Source: Pseudomonas sp. M30-35
GTDB taxonomy: Bacteria; Pseudomonadota; Gammaproteobacteria; Pseudomonadales; Pseudomonadaceae
DNA length: 64,000 nucleotides
Assembly (NCBI RefSeq): GCF_002163625.1
Contig: NZ_CP020892.1
Location: 744,001 to 808,000 of the forward strand
Reading direction: 5' to 3'
Under the pieces are notes generated by a model, which was given only the letters and a program-made list of their open reading frames with translations, ran no database searches and was not told where the DNA came from. Position numbers and translations under genes: made by a program. Within the stretch, counting starts at the first letter, position 1, and each line of letters starts with the position of its first letter. Of the stretch, positions 1 to 7,604 are shown one piece after another.

Positions 1-58
1 CGCTTGAGAGCTTGATAGAACAAGCCTGAGAGCCGTACTGACAGCTTAGGAGATCGTT

Positions 59-568
59 ATGGCCCGTGGGGTTAACAAAGTTATTCTGGTCGGTACCTGC
101 GGACAGGATCCAGAAACGCGCTACCTGCCTAATGGCAACGCCGTTACTAATCTGAGCTTGGCAACTAGCGAGCAGTGGACCGACAAACAAACCGGTCAGA
201 AGGTCGAGAAGACTGAATGGCACCGTGTTTCGATGTTCGGCAAGGTCGCTGAAATTGCCGGTGAATACCTGCGTAAAGGTTCGCAGGTTTACATCGAAGG
301 TAAACTGCAAACTCGCGAGTGGGAAAAAGACGGTATCAAGCGTTACACCACTGAGATCGTGGTCGACATGCAAGGCACCATGCAGTTGTTGGGCGGTCGT
401 CCAAACAACGAAGGTGGCGATTCAGCACCCCGCCAGCAGCGTCCAGCGCCGCAGCAACGTGCCCCGCAGCCACAACAACAGGCTGCTCCACGTCCAGCGC
501 CGCAGCCTCAGGCTCAGGCTCAGCCAGCGCCAGACTACGACAGCTTTGACGACGATATTCCGTTCTGA
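59..568 (+). CDS. ssb: Single-stranded DNA-binding protein
   Basis: Binds single-stranded DNA during replication, recombination and repair and recruits partner proteins through its acidic tail. The 169-residue protein has the usual layout: an OB fold over about residues 1-112, starting [12 protein letters not shown], then a Pro/Gln/Ala-rich linker (about 118-158), and the conserved acidic tip DDDIPF. The ATG follows an AGGAG-type ribosome site at about 50-54. It is followed directly by a hairpin terminator, so it is probably monocistronic at its 3' end. Length and ends match the normal family. Confidence 0.97.
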   Translation: MARGVNKVILVGTCGQDPETRYLPNGNAVTNLSLATSEQWTDKQTGQKVEKTEWHRVSMFGKVAEIAGEYLRKGSQVYIEGKLQTREWEKDGIKRYTTEIVVDMQGTMQLLGGRPNNEGGDSAPRQQRPAPQQRAPQPQQQAAPRPAPQPQAQAQPAPDYDSFDDDIPF

Positions 569-605
569 GGCAATGTCTTAGTCAAAACGTATGGTTTTAA
601 CTTGA

Positions 606-630
606 AGCCTCCGCACTGCGGGGGCTTTTT
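606..630 (+). terminator. Rho-independent terminator of ssb
   Basis: A GC-rich stem (AGCCTCCGC paired with GCGGGGGCT around an ACT loop, with one or two G-T pairs) is followed by TTTTT, 38 bases after the ssb stop codon. Confidence 0.85.
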
Positions 631-767
631 GTTGTTCGGCTGTTGTAAAGTCCTAAGCGATTTACGCATCTAGCTTTTTCCCAGCACTTCAGGGTTAAAC
701 TGACGGCGTTTTTTTGCATGCCGATCAACGCACTGCTGTGAGCATTCGCTGTCTGGAACCCCTGATT

Positions 768-2000
768 ATGTCCAGCAATACCTCTACCAATACCCCATCC
801 TTAGCTGCAAAGGTGTCCGATTCAGGTGTTGGCCAAGCCAGTCCTTTAGTGATGCGGGTGATCGGCGCCTGCGCCTTGGCGCACTTGATTAACGACCTGA
901 TTCAGGCGGTGTTGCCGGCGATTTATCCGATGCTCAAGCTGAACTACGGTCTGAGCTTCACCCAGGTTGGCTTGATCACCTTGACCTTTCAGCTCACCGC
1001 ATCGTTGTTGCAACCTTGGGTTGGTTATTACACCGACCGTCATCCGAAGCCGTGGCTGCTGCCGTGTGGTGCGGTTTGTACCTTGGTTGGCATTCTGATG
1101 CTGGCTTTCGTCGGTAGCTTTGCAGCAATCCTGATGGCGTCTGCGTTGGTCGGCATTGGGTCGTCGACTTTCCACCCAGAGGCTTCACGTATTGCGCGCT
1201 TAGCTTCTGGTGGCCGCTTCGGACTTGCCCAGTCGACATTCCAGGTCGGCGGTAATGCCGGGAGCGCCTTTGGCCCACTGCTGGCGGCCGCTATTGTAAT
1301 TCCCTACGGGCAAGGCCACGTCGCTTGGTTTGGCCTGTTTGCAGTATTTGCTATCGCCGTGCTCTGGGGGCTGAGTCGCTGGTATCGCAACCACTTGAAT
1401 TTGTTCAAGCTCAAGCAAGGTGGCAAAGCGACCCACGGTTTGTCTTCGAAGCGAGTCAGATTGGCTTTGGTGGTGTTGGCTCTGCTGGTTTTTTCCAAAT
1501 ACTTCTATATGGCCAGCTTCACCAGCTACTTCACCTTTTACCTGATTGAGAAGTTCGATCTGTCGATCGCCAGCTCGCAGTTGCACTTATTTATGTTTCT
1601 CGGGGCCGTTGCCGCAGGAACATTTTTGGGTGGTCCTATCGGCGACAAAATTGGTCGCAAGATGGTTATCTGGGTGTCGATTCTTGGCGTTACGCCTTTT
1701 ACCCTGGCGCTGCCTTACGCTGATCTGTTTTGGACTGGCGTGCTGAGCATGATTATCGGGTTCATCCTGGCCTCGGCGTTCTCGGCAATTGTGGTTTTTG
1801 CTCAAGAACTTGTACCGGGTAACGTTGGCATGATCGCCGGGGTATTCTTTGGCCTGATGTTCGGCTTTGGTGGGATTGGCGCCGCACTGCTTGGGTATCT
1901 GGCGGACATTCACGGCATTGAGTATGTCTATAAGCTTTGTTCTTTCCTGCCGCTTATAGGGATTATTACGCTGCTGCTGCCATCGACCAAAAATGCTTAG
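768..2000 (+). CDS. MFS transporter, fosmidomycin-resistance (Fsr) type
   Basis: A predicted inner-membrane drug:proton antiporter of about 410 residues with some 12 hydrophobic segments. The N-terminal stretch HLINDLIQAVLPAIYPML and the following LSFTQVGLITLTFQL and YTDRHPKPW segments resemble the Fsr branch of the major facilitator superfamily. A second MFS-like loop, GGPIGDKIGRK, lies in the C-terminal half. I prefer the ATG at 768 over one 54 bases upstream because the extra residues are polar and a GGAA-type ribosome site sits nearer 768. The substrate is inferred from family only. Confidence 0.85.
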   Translation: MSSNTSTNTPSLAAKVSDSGVGQASPLVMRVIGACALAHLINDLIQAVLPAIYPMLKLNYGLSFTQVGLITLTFQLTASLLQPWVGYYTDRHPKPWLLPCGAVCTLVGILMLAFVGSFAAILMASALVGIGSSTFHPEASRIARLASGGRFGLAQSTFQVGGNAGSAFGPLLAAAIVIPYGQGHVAWFGLFAVFAIAVLWGLSRWYRNHLNLFKLKQGGKATHGLSSKRVRLALVVLALLVFSKYFYMASFTSYFTFYLIEKFDLSIASSQLHLFMFLGAVAAGTFLGGPIGDKIGRKMVIWVSILGVTPFTLALPYADLFWTGVLSMIIGFILASAFSAIVVFAQELVPGNVGMIAGVFFGLMFGFGGIGAALLGYLADIHGIEYVYKLCSFLPLIGIITLLLPSTKNA

Positions 2001-2199
2001 GCAACCTTTGGAAAACTCAACTAACTTGCGCGAATAGTTGTTGTGTAGCCGAGCCTCGCGTCTAGCCAAGTGGGTCGAGTATTTCCCTCTATATGGCTTT
2101 CGCACATTATCTATTTAGCGGCTGCTTGATGTTTTTCGTGCGGGTTATTTTGTTTTTCATCGCCTGAGCTTTAGTATGCAACTAACTTTAAAAAGCTTT

Positions 2200-2340
2200 G
2201 GAACCCCTGAAAAACTACTGCGCTAGATATTACTGCGTTAAAAAACTGCTCAAAATGCTCATTTACAGAACGTAGACTCCGCTTTCTCGCAGTTTTTTGC
2301 CTTGTACTACCTTCGCTCGCTACCTTTTTTAGAGGATCCC
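2200..2340. repeat. MITE-like intergenic palindromic repeat
   Basis: This ~140-base element in the 394-base gap before the next gene has imperfect inverted ends (GGAACCCCTGAAAAA at left; the right end read in reverse is GGGATCCTCTAAAAAA). An inner perfect pair AAAACTGC (2242-2249) / GCAGTTTT (2289-2296) encloses a palindromic middle. It has no coding potential. I recognise this style of element as an interspersed repeat in marine-type gammaproteobacteria, but copy number cannot be seen here. The rest of 2001-2394 shows no gene. Confidence 0.55.
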
Positions 2341-2394
2341 TTTGTAGCTTTCTCTTACTTATAACCGTTCTGATTGCTGAGATAGCTATCGATT

Positions 2395-3279
2395 ATGCGA
2401 ATGCGTTTGATGCTGTTGGGTGGAGGCAGCGCTTTAGGGCAAGCGCTGATTCGTCTCGGCGCAGAGGAAGACATTAACTTCCTCGCACCGCGACCACCGG
2501 AGTCTGGCTGGGATGCCGCCAACCTGACTCAGTTGCTTGACGACACCCGCCCTGATGCTCTGATCAATCTTGCGTATTACTTTGACTGGTTTCAGGCTGA
2601 AGTGGTGAGTGAAGCACGCTTGGCTGGTCAGGAACGTGCGGTTGAGCGTCTTGCTGAGCTGTGCAAGTACCACGAAATTCGGTTGATTCAGCCGTCCAGC
2701 TATCGCGTGTTTGATGGCGCACGGGCGACTGCCTACAGCGAAAAAGAAGAACCTGTGCCGCTGGGCCTGCATGGGCAAGCATTGTGGCGCCTGGAGCAAA
2801 GTGTGCGCGCCGTGTGTTCGCGGCATGTGCTGATCCGCTTTGGCTGGCTGTTGGACAGTTCAGCAGAGGGTCTCATGGGGCGTTTTCTGGCGCGTGCCGA
2901 GCGTGAAGAAGTGCTGTATCTGGCGGATGATCGCCGCGGCAACCCAACGCCTGTAGACGATGCGGCGCGAGTCATTCTTGCGGTGCTCAAGCAGCTAGAC
3001 TGTCAGGTGCCATTATGGGGAACCTATCATTACGGCGGGCATGAAGCGACAACGTCGCTGGCGCTAGGGCAGGCCTTGTTGAGTGAGGCGCGTAGCTTTC
3101 GCAGCAATCTGGTTGATGATATAGCGGCGCAAGCCCACGCTGCCCGGCCTGATGCGGCAGAAGAGCCGCAACATGCGGTGCTCGCGTGTAAAAAAATTCT
3201 CCACACCTACGGCATTAAACCGCGTGCTTGGCGTGCAGGGCTGCCGAACCTCTTGGATCAATACTATCGTCATGTCTAA
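2395..3279 (+). CDS. NAD(P)-dependent sugar-nucleotide reductase/epimerase, RmlD-like SDR
   Basis: A 294-residue extended short-chain dehydrogenase. The N-terminal LLGGGSALGQ (about residues 7-16) is a Rossmann nucleotide-binding turn, and the overall pattern resembles RmlD-like sugar-nucleotide-binding proteins. The C-terminal half (YHYGGHEATT) is typical of substrate-binding lobes. It overlaps the following epimerase start by 8 bases, so the two are co-translated and probably act on the same nucleotide sugar, for surface polysaccharide. The exact substrate cannot be told. An alternative ATG lies 6 bases downstream; neither has a strong ribosome site. Confidence 0.75.
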   Translation: MRMRLMLLGGGSALGQALIRLGAEEDINFLAPRPPESGWDAANLTQLLDDTRPDALINLAYYFDWFQAEVVSEARLAGQERAVERLAELCKYHEIRLIQPSSYRVFDGARATAYSEKEEPVPLGLHGQALWRLEQSVRAVCSRHVLIRFGWLLDSSAEGLMGRFLARAEREEVLYLADDRRGNPTPVDDAARVILAVLKQLDCQVPLWGTYHYGGHEATTSLALGQALLSEARSFRSNLVDDIAAQAHAARPDAAEEPQHAVLACKKILHTYGIKPRAWRAGLPNLLDQYYRHV

Positions 3280-4204
3280 GTTATTTCTGGTCACCGGCGG
3301 AGCCGGATTTATTGGGTCGCACATGGTTGACGCATTGTTGGCCAATGGTCATACCGTGCGGGTGCTGGATAACTTGTCGATGGGCAATCGCGGCAATTTG
3401 CCGCTAGATAATCCACAGTTGCAGTTTATTGAAGGGGATGTTGCCGACGCCTCTTGTGTCTCGGCTGCGGTCAAAGACTGTGATGCGGTGGTTCATTTGG
3501 CTGCTGTTGCTTCGGTGCAGGCATCGGTGGATGATCCGGTCAGCACTCACCAAAGCAATTTTGTCGGCACCTTGAATATCTGCGAAGCCATGCGTGAGCA
3601 CAGTGTCAAACGAGTGGTATTTGCTTCCAGTGCTGCGGTTTACGGCAATAACGGCGCCGGTCAGCCGATTGATGAAAATACCGCCAAGTCGCCACTGACA
3701 CCTTATGCCTCGGATAAGTTATCAAGCGAGTACTACCTCGATTTTTATCGCCGCCAGCATGGTCTTGAGCCTGCTGTTTTCCGTTTCTTCAATATTTTTG
3801 GGCCACGCCAGGATCCGTCTTCGCCGTACTCTGGCGTAATCAGCATTTTTACTCAGCGTGCGCAGCAGGGCTTGCCGATCAGTGTTTTCGGTGATGGCGA
3901 GCAGACGCGTGATTTTTTCTTTGTTGCGGACTTGATTGAGTTGCTACAGCAAGGATTGTTCGCTGAGCAAGTTGTGAACGAGGCGGTCAATGTCGGTTGG
4001 AATCAGGCGACCAGCCTCAAGCAATTACTTGAAACCATCGGCGAGCTGTTTGGCGGTCTGCCAGCGGTTACTTATCTGGAGCCGCGTGCTGGTGATATTC
4101 GCCATTCGCGGGCCAATAATGATCGCTTGAAGCAGGCTTACCGCATGCCGCAAGAAACACCGCTTAAGGAAGGGTTGCGTCAGTTGCTGGGCATAGCCAA
4201 GTAA
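3272..4204 (+). CDS. NAD-dependent sugar-nucleotide epimerase/dehydratase (extended SDR)
   Basis: A 310-residue GalE-like protein. It shows TGGAGFIG (residues 8-15) for NAD binding, the catalytic Ser pair at 119-120 and the YASDK motif (Tyr145, Lys149), followed by the FFNIFGPRQ segment of UDP-glucose 4-epimerase-type enzymes. I chose the ATG at 3272, overlapping the previous stop, because this puts the Rossmann motif at the N-terminus; a longer frame upstream is only overlap with the neighbour. Likely role: interconversion of a nucleotide sugar for glycan synthesis. The substrate is undetermined. Confidence 0.85.
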   Translation: MSKLFLVTGGAGFIGSHMVDALLANGHTVRVLDNLSMGNRGNLPLDNPQLQFIEGDVADASCVSAAVKDCDAVVHLAAVASVQASVDDPVSTHQSNFVGTLNICEAMREHSVKRVVFASSAAVYGNNGAGQPIDENTAKSPLTPYASDKLSSEYYLDFYRRQHGLEPAVFRFFNIFGPRQDPSSPYSGVISIFTQRAQQGLPISVFGDGEQTRDFFFVADLIELLQQGLFAEQVVNEAVNVGWNQATSLKQLLETIGELFGGLPAVTYLEPRAGDIRHSRANNDRLKQAYRMPQETPLKEGLRQLLGIAK

Positions 4205-4220
4205 TGTGCTTGGATTACCC

Positions 4221-4277
4221 GGCAGCGCCTCGCTGCCAGCAATAAAAAAGCCGGCACTCAATGCCGGCTTTTTTATT
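4221..4277. terminator. Bidirectional terminator downstream of the epimerase gene
   Basis: A first hairpin (GGCAGCG/CGCTGCC, 4221-4237) is followed by a strong one, AAAAAAGCCGGCA...TGCCGGCTTTTTT (4243-4275), with A- and T-tracts on both sides, so it can work in both directions. Before phage insertion it lay between this gene and the convergent ompW. Confidence 0.9.
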
Positions 4278-4293
4278 GCTGGCAAGGTTGTGC

Positions 4294-4298
4294 AGGTG
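4294..4298. repeat. Target-site duplication, left copy (AGGTG)
   Basis: AGGTG immediately precedes the left TG end of the prophage and is repeated exactly at 42425-42429 after the right CA end. Five bases is the duplication length made by Mu-type transposition. Confidence 0.65.
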
Positions 4299-4335
4299 TG
4301 AGAAAGATATAACCAGAAAAGCGCGATAAAGGCGG
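4299..4335 (+). other. Left prophage end with transposase-site-like motif
   Basis: The terminal TG is followed 22 bases in by GCGCGATAAA (4321-4330), which also occurs inverted near the right end (42382-42391). A motif shared by both ends is expected for MuA-type transposase binding. Function is inferred. Confidence 0.5.
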
Positions 4336-4375
4336 AATTTGAGGGAACGCTGGGGAACATATCTGAATGGAGTTG

Positions 4376-4403
4376 AAAAACCGTTGCCGCTAAGGCAACG
4401 GTT
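4376..4403 (-). terminator. Terminator of the leftward early phage operon
   Basis: The stem CCGTTGCC (4381-4388) pairs with GGCAACGG (4394-4401); read on the minus strand it ends in a run of T (complement of 4376-4380). It lies just past the last early gene and would stop early transcription before the left end. Confidence 0.85.
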
Positions 4404-4725
4404 TGGATGGCTGCTCAACCCAAGCTAGGAACTGCTCTGCAAGAGCTGTCAGATCCTTGGGGTCGCTTCCTGTATAGATGCTGGATGCTACTTCTAAAGC
4501 ACGCATCCGCAGATCGGAGTCTAGCGTATCAGTTTGTTCCACCGGAAGGCGGTCGATGCTGCTGGATATATAGCGGTGAATACTCGATCGAGCAACGATG
4601 TATCCATGCTCTGCAAACCAATCTACGTGTGAGTCTAATGTCCAGCCAGGATTCAGTTGTACATGCTTGATGAACTGATTCCGAATTTCGGCTGGTAGCT
4701 TCTCGATAACTGATCTTCTCCCCAT
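4390..4725 (-). CDS. gp27/DUF3486-like phage protein, second copy
   Basis: A 111-residue protein starting MGRRSVIEKLPAEIRNQF, which resembles the N-terminal HTH-like part of Mu gp27-family (DUF3486) packaging proteins; a longer DUF3486 protein is encoded in the late operon at 19793-20341. I chose the ATG at 4725 (GGATAGG upstream) because the homology begins there. It is the last gene of the early operon, directly after Mor. A short stand-alone copy here could be a DNA-binding regulator rather than a packaging part. The family call is by eye. Confidence 0.6.
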   Translation of the reverse strand: MGRRSVIEKLPAEIRNQFIKHVQLNPGWTLDSHVDWFAEHGYIVARSSIHRYISSSIDRLPVEQTDTLDSDLRMRALEVASSIYTGSDPKDLTALAEQFLAWVEQPSKPLP

Positions 4726-4753
4726 TGACCTATCCCCAATTAAAGGTAGCAGC

Positions 4754-5116
4754 CTAGAGCAGGCTGTCACCGAGGTCGAGTTTTTGCTGGTCGCGGTCGA
4801 ACTTCCTGTCCTGGACCCGCTTCAGCAACTTATAGATGGCGTTCTCGGTGAGGTTGTATTCCACTGAAAGCGCATGATGGTTGTTGCCCTTAAACTTCGA
4901 GAGAATCACTAGGTCCCGCTTACTCAGCTTGAAGCGATGATCCTTCGGAATGCAGATAGTCGACCCTGCCCAGGTCTGGGATAGGTGATCGGCCACGGCG
5001 TTTCCAGCCTGCTCGGTGATATCAGACTCAATGCCGTGCTCCTTGAGCACTTCCGCAACATGATCAGCTATATCGCTGAGCAGTTCGTGCCTTTTATCTG
5101 CCATTGCCGATGACAT
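4754..5116 (-). CDS. mor: Mor/C family transcription activator
   Basis: A 120-residue activator of later phage transcription. The C-terminal half (IPKDHRFKLSKRDLVILSKF, then EYNLTENAIYKLLKRV) matches the HTH part of Mu Mor and C, which bind dyad sites just upstream of phage promoters that lack a good -35. The start overlaps the previous stop (TAATG). Only one Mor/C protein is visible in this phage, so it may do both jobs. The dyads at 17350, 25508 and 31369 are its likely targets (inference). Confidence 0.85.
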   Translation of the reverse strand: MSSAMADKRHELLSDIADHVAEVLKEHGIESDITEQAGNAVADHLSQTWAGSTICIPKDHRFKLSKRDLVILSKFKGNNHHALSVEYNLTENAIYKLLKRVQDRKFDRDQQKLDLGDSLL

Positions 5117-5664
5117 TAGTTCCCCCTCAGCGCCGCTACGCGACGCATGCCTTCTTCTTTATCAATAATGCCCAAGCGCACATCAGCATCAATGCGACCG
5201 ATTTCTTCCTGAACTGCCTGCTGTGGTGTGCTTGCCGAGCGAGGCGGCTTAACTGGAGCGATGGCTTTCACTTGTACAGGGTCGGAGGCGATACCAAACA
5301 CAACCGCGCGTAGATAGTTATGGCTTTCCAAAGGCAGCGATAGACGATCGCGTTGCGCGATCATCTGCTCGATGCCCGCAGCCCAAAGACGCGGTGGTGC
5401 AGGCTTGCTCTCTGTGGTTCGTGCATCACGTTGCACCTGGCTGGATTCAACCAAAGCGAGCAACTCCTCAACAATGCGGATCGCCTTAGTCATACGCAAC
5501 CCGCGTTTGGCTGGGCTGAACAACCGTAAGTAGTTGAGCACCGCACGTCCTAACTTAGGCTCTAGCTTTGCGAACAATGCTGCCAACTGTTTACCGTCTG
5601 CATCAGCAAACCCAGCTTCAAACGGAAATTGCTCGCCACAGCATGGGCACTGCATCTGCATCAC
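5116..5664 (-). CDS. Conserved early phage protein with N-terminal zinc-finger-like CxxC
   Basis: A 182-residue protein beginning MMQMQCPCCGEQFPFEAG. A CPCC knuckle is present, but no second cysteine pair is evident, so metal binding is uncertain. The middle is helical and basic, with KRGLRMTKAIRIVEELLAL resembling a DNA-associated helical segment. It overlaps GemA by 4 bases upstream and Mor by 1 base downstream, so it is in the tightly coupled tail of the early operon. I do not recognise a function. Confidence 0.7.
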   Translation of the reverse strand: MMQMQCPCCGEQFPFEAGFADADGKQLAALFAKLEPKLGRAVLNYLRLFSPAKRGLRMTKAIRIVEELLALVESSQVQRDARTTESKPAPPRLWAAGIEQMIAQRDRLSLPLESHNYLRAVVFGIASDPVQVKAIAPVKPPRSASTPQQAVQEEIGRIDADVRLGIIDKEEGMRRVAALRGN

Positions 5665-6227
5665 AAAAGCCCTCGTGACGAGGCTGCCGCTGTAAGTGTA
5701 TCTACCAGGGATTTAAGGATTGGACGTCGCCGCTCCCAGCCCTCGGGCAAGGCTTCTAAATCGACCTGCCAATTTGGATCACTCTCACCCAGCAGTTCCA
5801 AGAGCTGTTCCACCTGGGCAAACAGACCGCGTTTTTCCTGCTCAACGTGAAGCGCAGCGATCAGCGCATCAAGCTGCGCGGCTTTTTTAAGCCACGCCAC
5901 TCGCTCGACCTTATACATCTGCCTGGCCAGTGCATCTGCGTAGGCCCAGGGCAGTCGCATATCCGTGAGCTGCGCCTCGATCTTGTCGATACGCGGACCT
6001 AGTTGGCTGACGTTTTTGGGTTTTCCCTTTGACTTAGTGCTGGGCTTCGGCTTGAAGCCCAGGCGCTCAAGCTCACGGAGTACTGCACCGGCCTGCCGGT
6101 CATTCAGCTCTTTGGATGATCTAACGCCAGCTATGCGGGCCAACATCCCTCTATATATGTCGTCTTCCATGCCGAGCTGGCTTTTGGCGATGTGGATCTT
6201 GCCGATAATGGCCTTAGTGATTGCCAT
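5661..6227 (-). CDS. gemA: GemA-like regulatory protein (DUF1018)
   Basis: A 188-residue protein of the GemA family of Mu-like phages, which in Mu modulates host gene expression and DNA supercoiling. The N-terminal KIHIAKSQLGMEDDIYRGML and following segment are characteristic, and ALARQMYKVERVAWL in the second half is also typical. The start at 6227 (MAITK) is preferred over an in-frame upstream codon because the family begins there. It lies between a small early protein and the CxxC protein, all overlapping or nearly so. Confidence 0.85.
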   Translation of the reverse strand: MAITKAIIGKIHIAKSQLGMEDDIYRGMLARIAGVRSSKELNDRQAGAVLRELERLGFKPKPSTKSKGKPKNVSQLGPRIDKIEAQLTDMRLPWAYADALARQMYKVERVAWLKKAAQLDALIAALHVEQEKRGLFAQVEQLLELLGESDPNWQVDLEALPEGWERRRPILKSLVDTLTAAASSRGLL

Positions 6228-6228
6228 A

Positions 6229-6441
6229 TCAGTTCTGCTCCATGCCAATCTGCAGAAACTTGCTGCCGTTGCCGTTGAGTAATTCGATGGCTTTTACCTC
6301 GACCTTCGCCATTTCAACCATCACGCTGCCTACCTGGGCAACGGCCTTGGCACGCTCAATGTCCAGCGGTTCGTCTTTGTCCAGCAGGCCCTCAATCGTG
6401 GCAAACAGGTGGTTACGCAGATCCTCAACCTTGTTTTTCAT
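6229..6441 (-). CDS. Small early phage protein, unknown
   Basis: A 70-residue, mostly helical protein (MKNKVEDLRNHLFATIEGLL...) with no recognised domain. It overlaps the end of the HNH gene by 17 bases and is followed by gemA after a 1-base gap, so it is part of the early operon. Its coding status rests on this packing and on natural helical composition. Confidence 0.65.
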   Translation of the reverse strand: MKNKVEDLRNHLFATIEGLLDKDEPLDIERAKAVAQVGSVMVEMAKVEVKAIELLNGNGSKFLQIGMEQN

Positions 6442-7150
6442 GGCGCTCGACCTCTTTGATAGTGCGTTTAAGCTTGGCTACCGTGCGAATGGCATCCTTC
6501 AGCTCCGGTGGGTATCGATGGATGGAGTTGCGCCGCATGCGCTCGGCACGGGTAATCAGTTCCAGGTTCTCGATAACAATGTTTTGCTTATTGCCGTCCT
6601 TAAAACACAAGCAATGGCCGGTTGGTACGCAGCCGTTGTGTTCTTCCCACAGAAGTGTGTGCACCGCAATCCAGTCTCTCGGTGGATAGCCCGTATCGGT
6701 TACCTTGCGCTGCAGATAGCCATCCTTGCTGAACCTATAGCTCCCTATGGGTAGCCAGTTACCTGGCTTGCTGCCTTTCTTGAACTGGGTTTGCTCCATG
6801 CGCCCAATCGACGGCATCCCTTTCCGGCCTTTGTTCCAAGGCACCAGCCCCTTCTGAAACCGAGTTGCACGTCCTGATTCGGCTCGCTGCTGACCACATA
6901 GGGTCAAGCACTCAGCCAGGTATGCTTCGGACTTGTGCAGCCCAAGCTGGGATGCTTTGGAGTAGACCTTCTCCACCGAGCAGTTGAGATCCAGGGCAAT
7001 GCTGGCTGTATCCTCATCTGCATAACGATCGCGCAGCAGTTGAATTTCCTCGGCGGTCCAATGCCGGCGGTTTCGACAGGCTTCGCTTCGGCGCTGGAAC
7101 TGCTTAACTTGGTCAAGAGCCGATTGGGCGATTTCGCTGAGGGCTCCCAT
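6425..7150 (-). CDS. HNH endonuclease with N-terminal Myb/HTH-like DNA-binding domain
   Basis: A 241-residue predicted nuclease. The N-terminal HWTAEEIQLLRDRYADEDTA (about residues 30-49) plus a second helix pair resemble a SANT/Myb-like DNA-binding unit. The middle FQKGLVPWNKGRKGM is the NUMOD-like basic segment common in phage HNH proteins. The C-terminal VHTLLWEEHNG...GHCLCFKDGNKQNIVIENLEL is a typical HNH_3 core (His144-area, Asn-rich second half). This is the architecture of free-standing homing nucleases, inserted among short early genes. It could instead help phage DNA handling. Confidence 0.8.
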   Translation of the reverse strand: MGALSEIAQSALDQVKQFQRRSEACRNRRHWTAEEIQLLRDRYADEDTASIALDLNCSVEKVYSKASQLGLHKSEAYLAECLTLCGQQRAESGRATRFQKGLVPWNKGRKGMPSIGRMEQTQFKKGSKPGNWLPIGSYRFSKDGYLQRKVTDTGYPPRDWIAVHTLLWEEHNGCVPTGHCLCFKDGNKQNIVIENLELITRAERMRRNSIHRYPPELKDAIRTVAKLKRTIKEVERHEKQG

Positions 7151-7151
7151 T

Positions 7152-7361
7152 TCAGCCTTCCTCCCGCATTTCTTGCAGGCCTTCCAGCACCATGCCGAGG
7201 CCGTCGAGACTCTCGGCTGTAACGGCGAGAAGGATCAGTTCGCGACCTGAATCGAGCGATAGCCGCACAAGATCGAAGGTGTCTTCGTGGTTCTGCTCGG
7301 CTTGCTGGATTAGCTGCAGGAGCGTGGTTTGCTCGTAATCGATGTCATGTAGAAGGGTCAT
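7152..7361 (-). CDS. Small early phage protein, unknown
   Basis: A 69-residue acidic protein (MTLLHDIDYEQTTLLQLIQ...), helical throughout, with no recognised domain. It overlaps the preceding gene by 4 bases and ends 1 base before the HNH gene start, which supports translation as part of the early operon. Confidence 0.6.
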   Translation of the reverse strand: MTLLHDIDYEQTTLLQLIQQAEQNHEDTFDLVRLSLDSGRELILLAVTAESLDGLGMVLEGLQEMREEG

Positions 7362-7603
7362 TGCAGCATCTCCGGTACCAGGTCGTCGTTGTCCTCGAAG
7401 TCTTCTTTCAGAATCAGCAGTGTCTCGTCGGCCGCTGCCTCGATGACTTCTCGAAAGCTCTCGAACTTCTTACCTGTCCCTGGGTGATGCGTTGGTGCGC
7501 CCATCGCATGCTTGGTGGCAGCCTTAACCCAGCCCGGCATGGCCTGGAAGCTGCGATCCAGGCGGTCGATCAGCTTGGTGCGCTCATCAGATGAAAGCGA
7601 CAT
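7358..7603 (-). CDS. Small early phage protein, unknown
   Basis: An 81-residue acidic protein (MSLSSDERTKLIDRLDRSF...) with no recognised domain. It is packed 1 base after the DUF2786 gene and overlaps the next gene by 4 bases. Function unknown. Confidence 0.65.
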   Translation of the reverse strand: MSLSSDERTKLIDRLDRSFQAMPGWVKAATKHAMGAPTHHPGTGKKFESFREVIEAAADETLLILKEDFEDNDDLVPEMLQ

Positions 7604-7604
7604 A

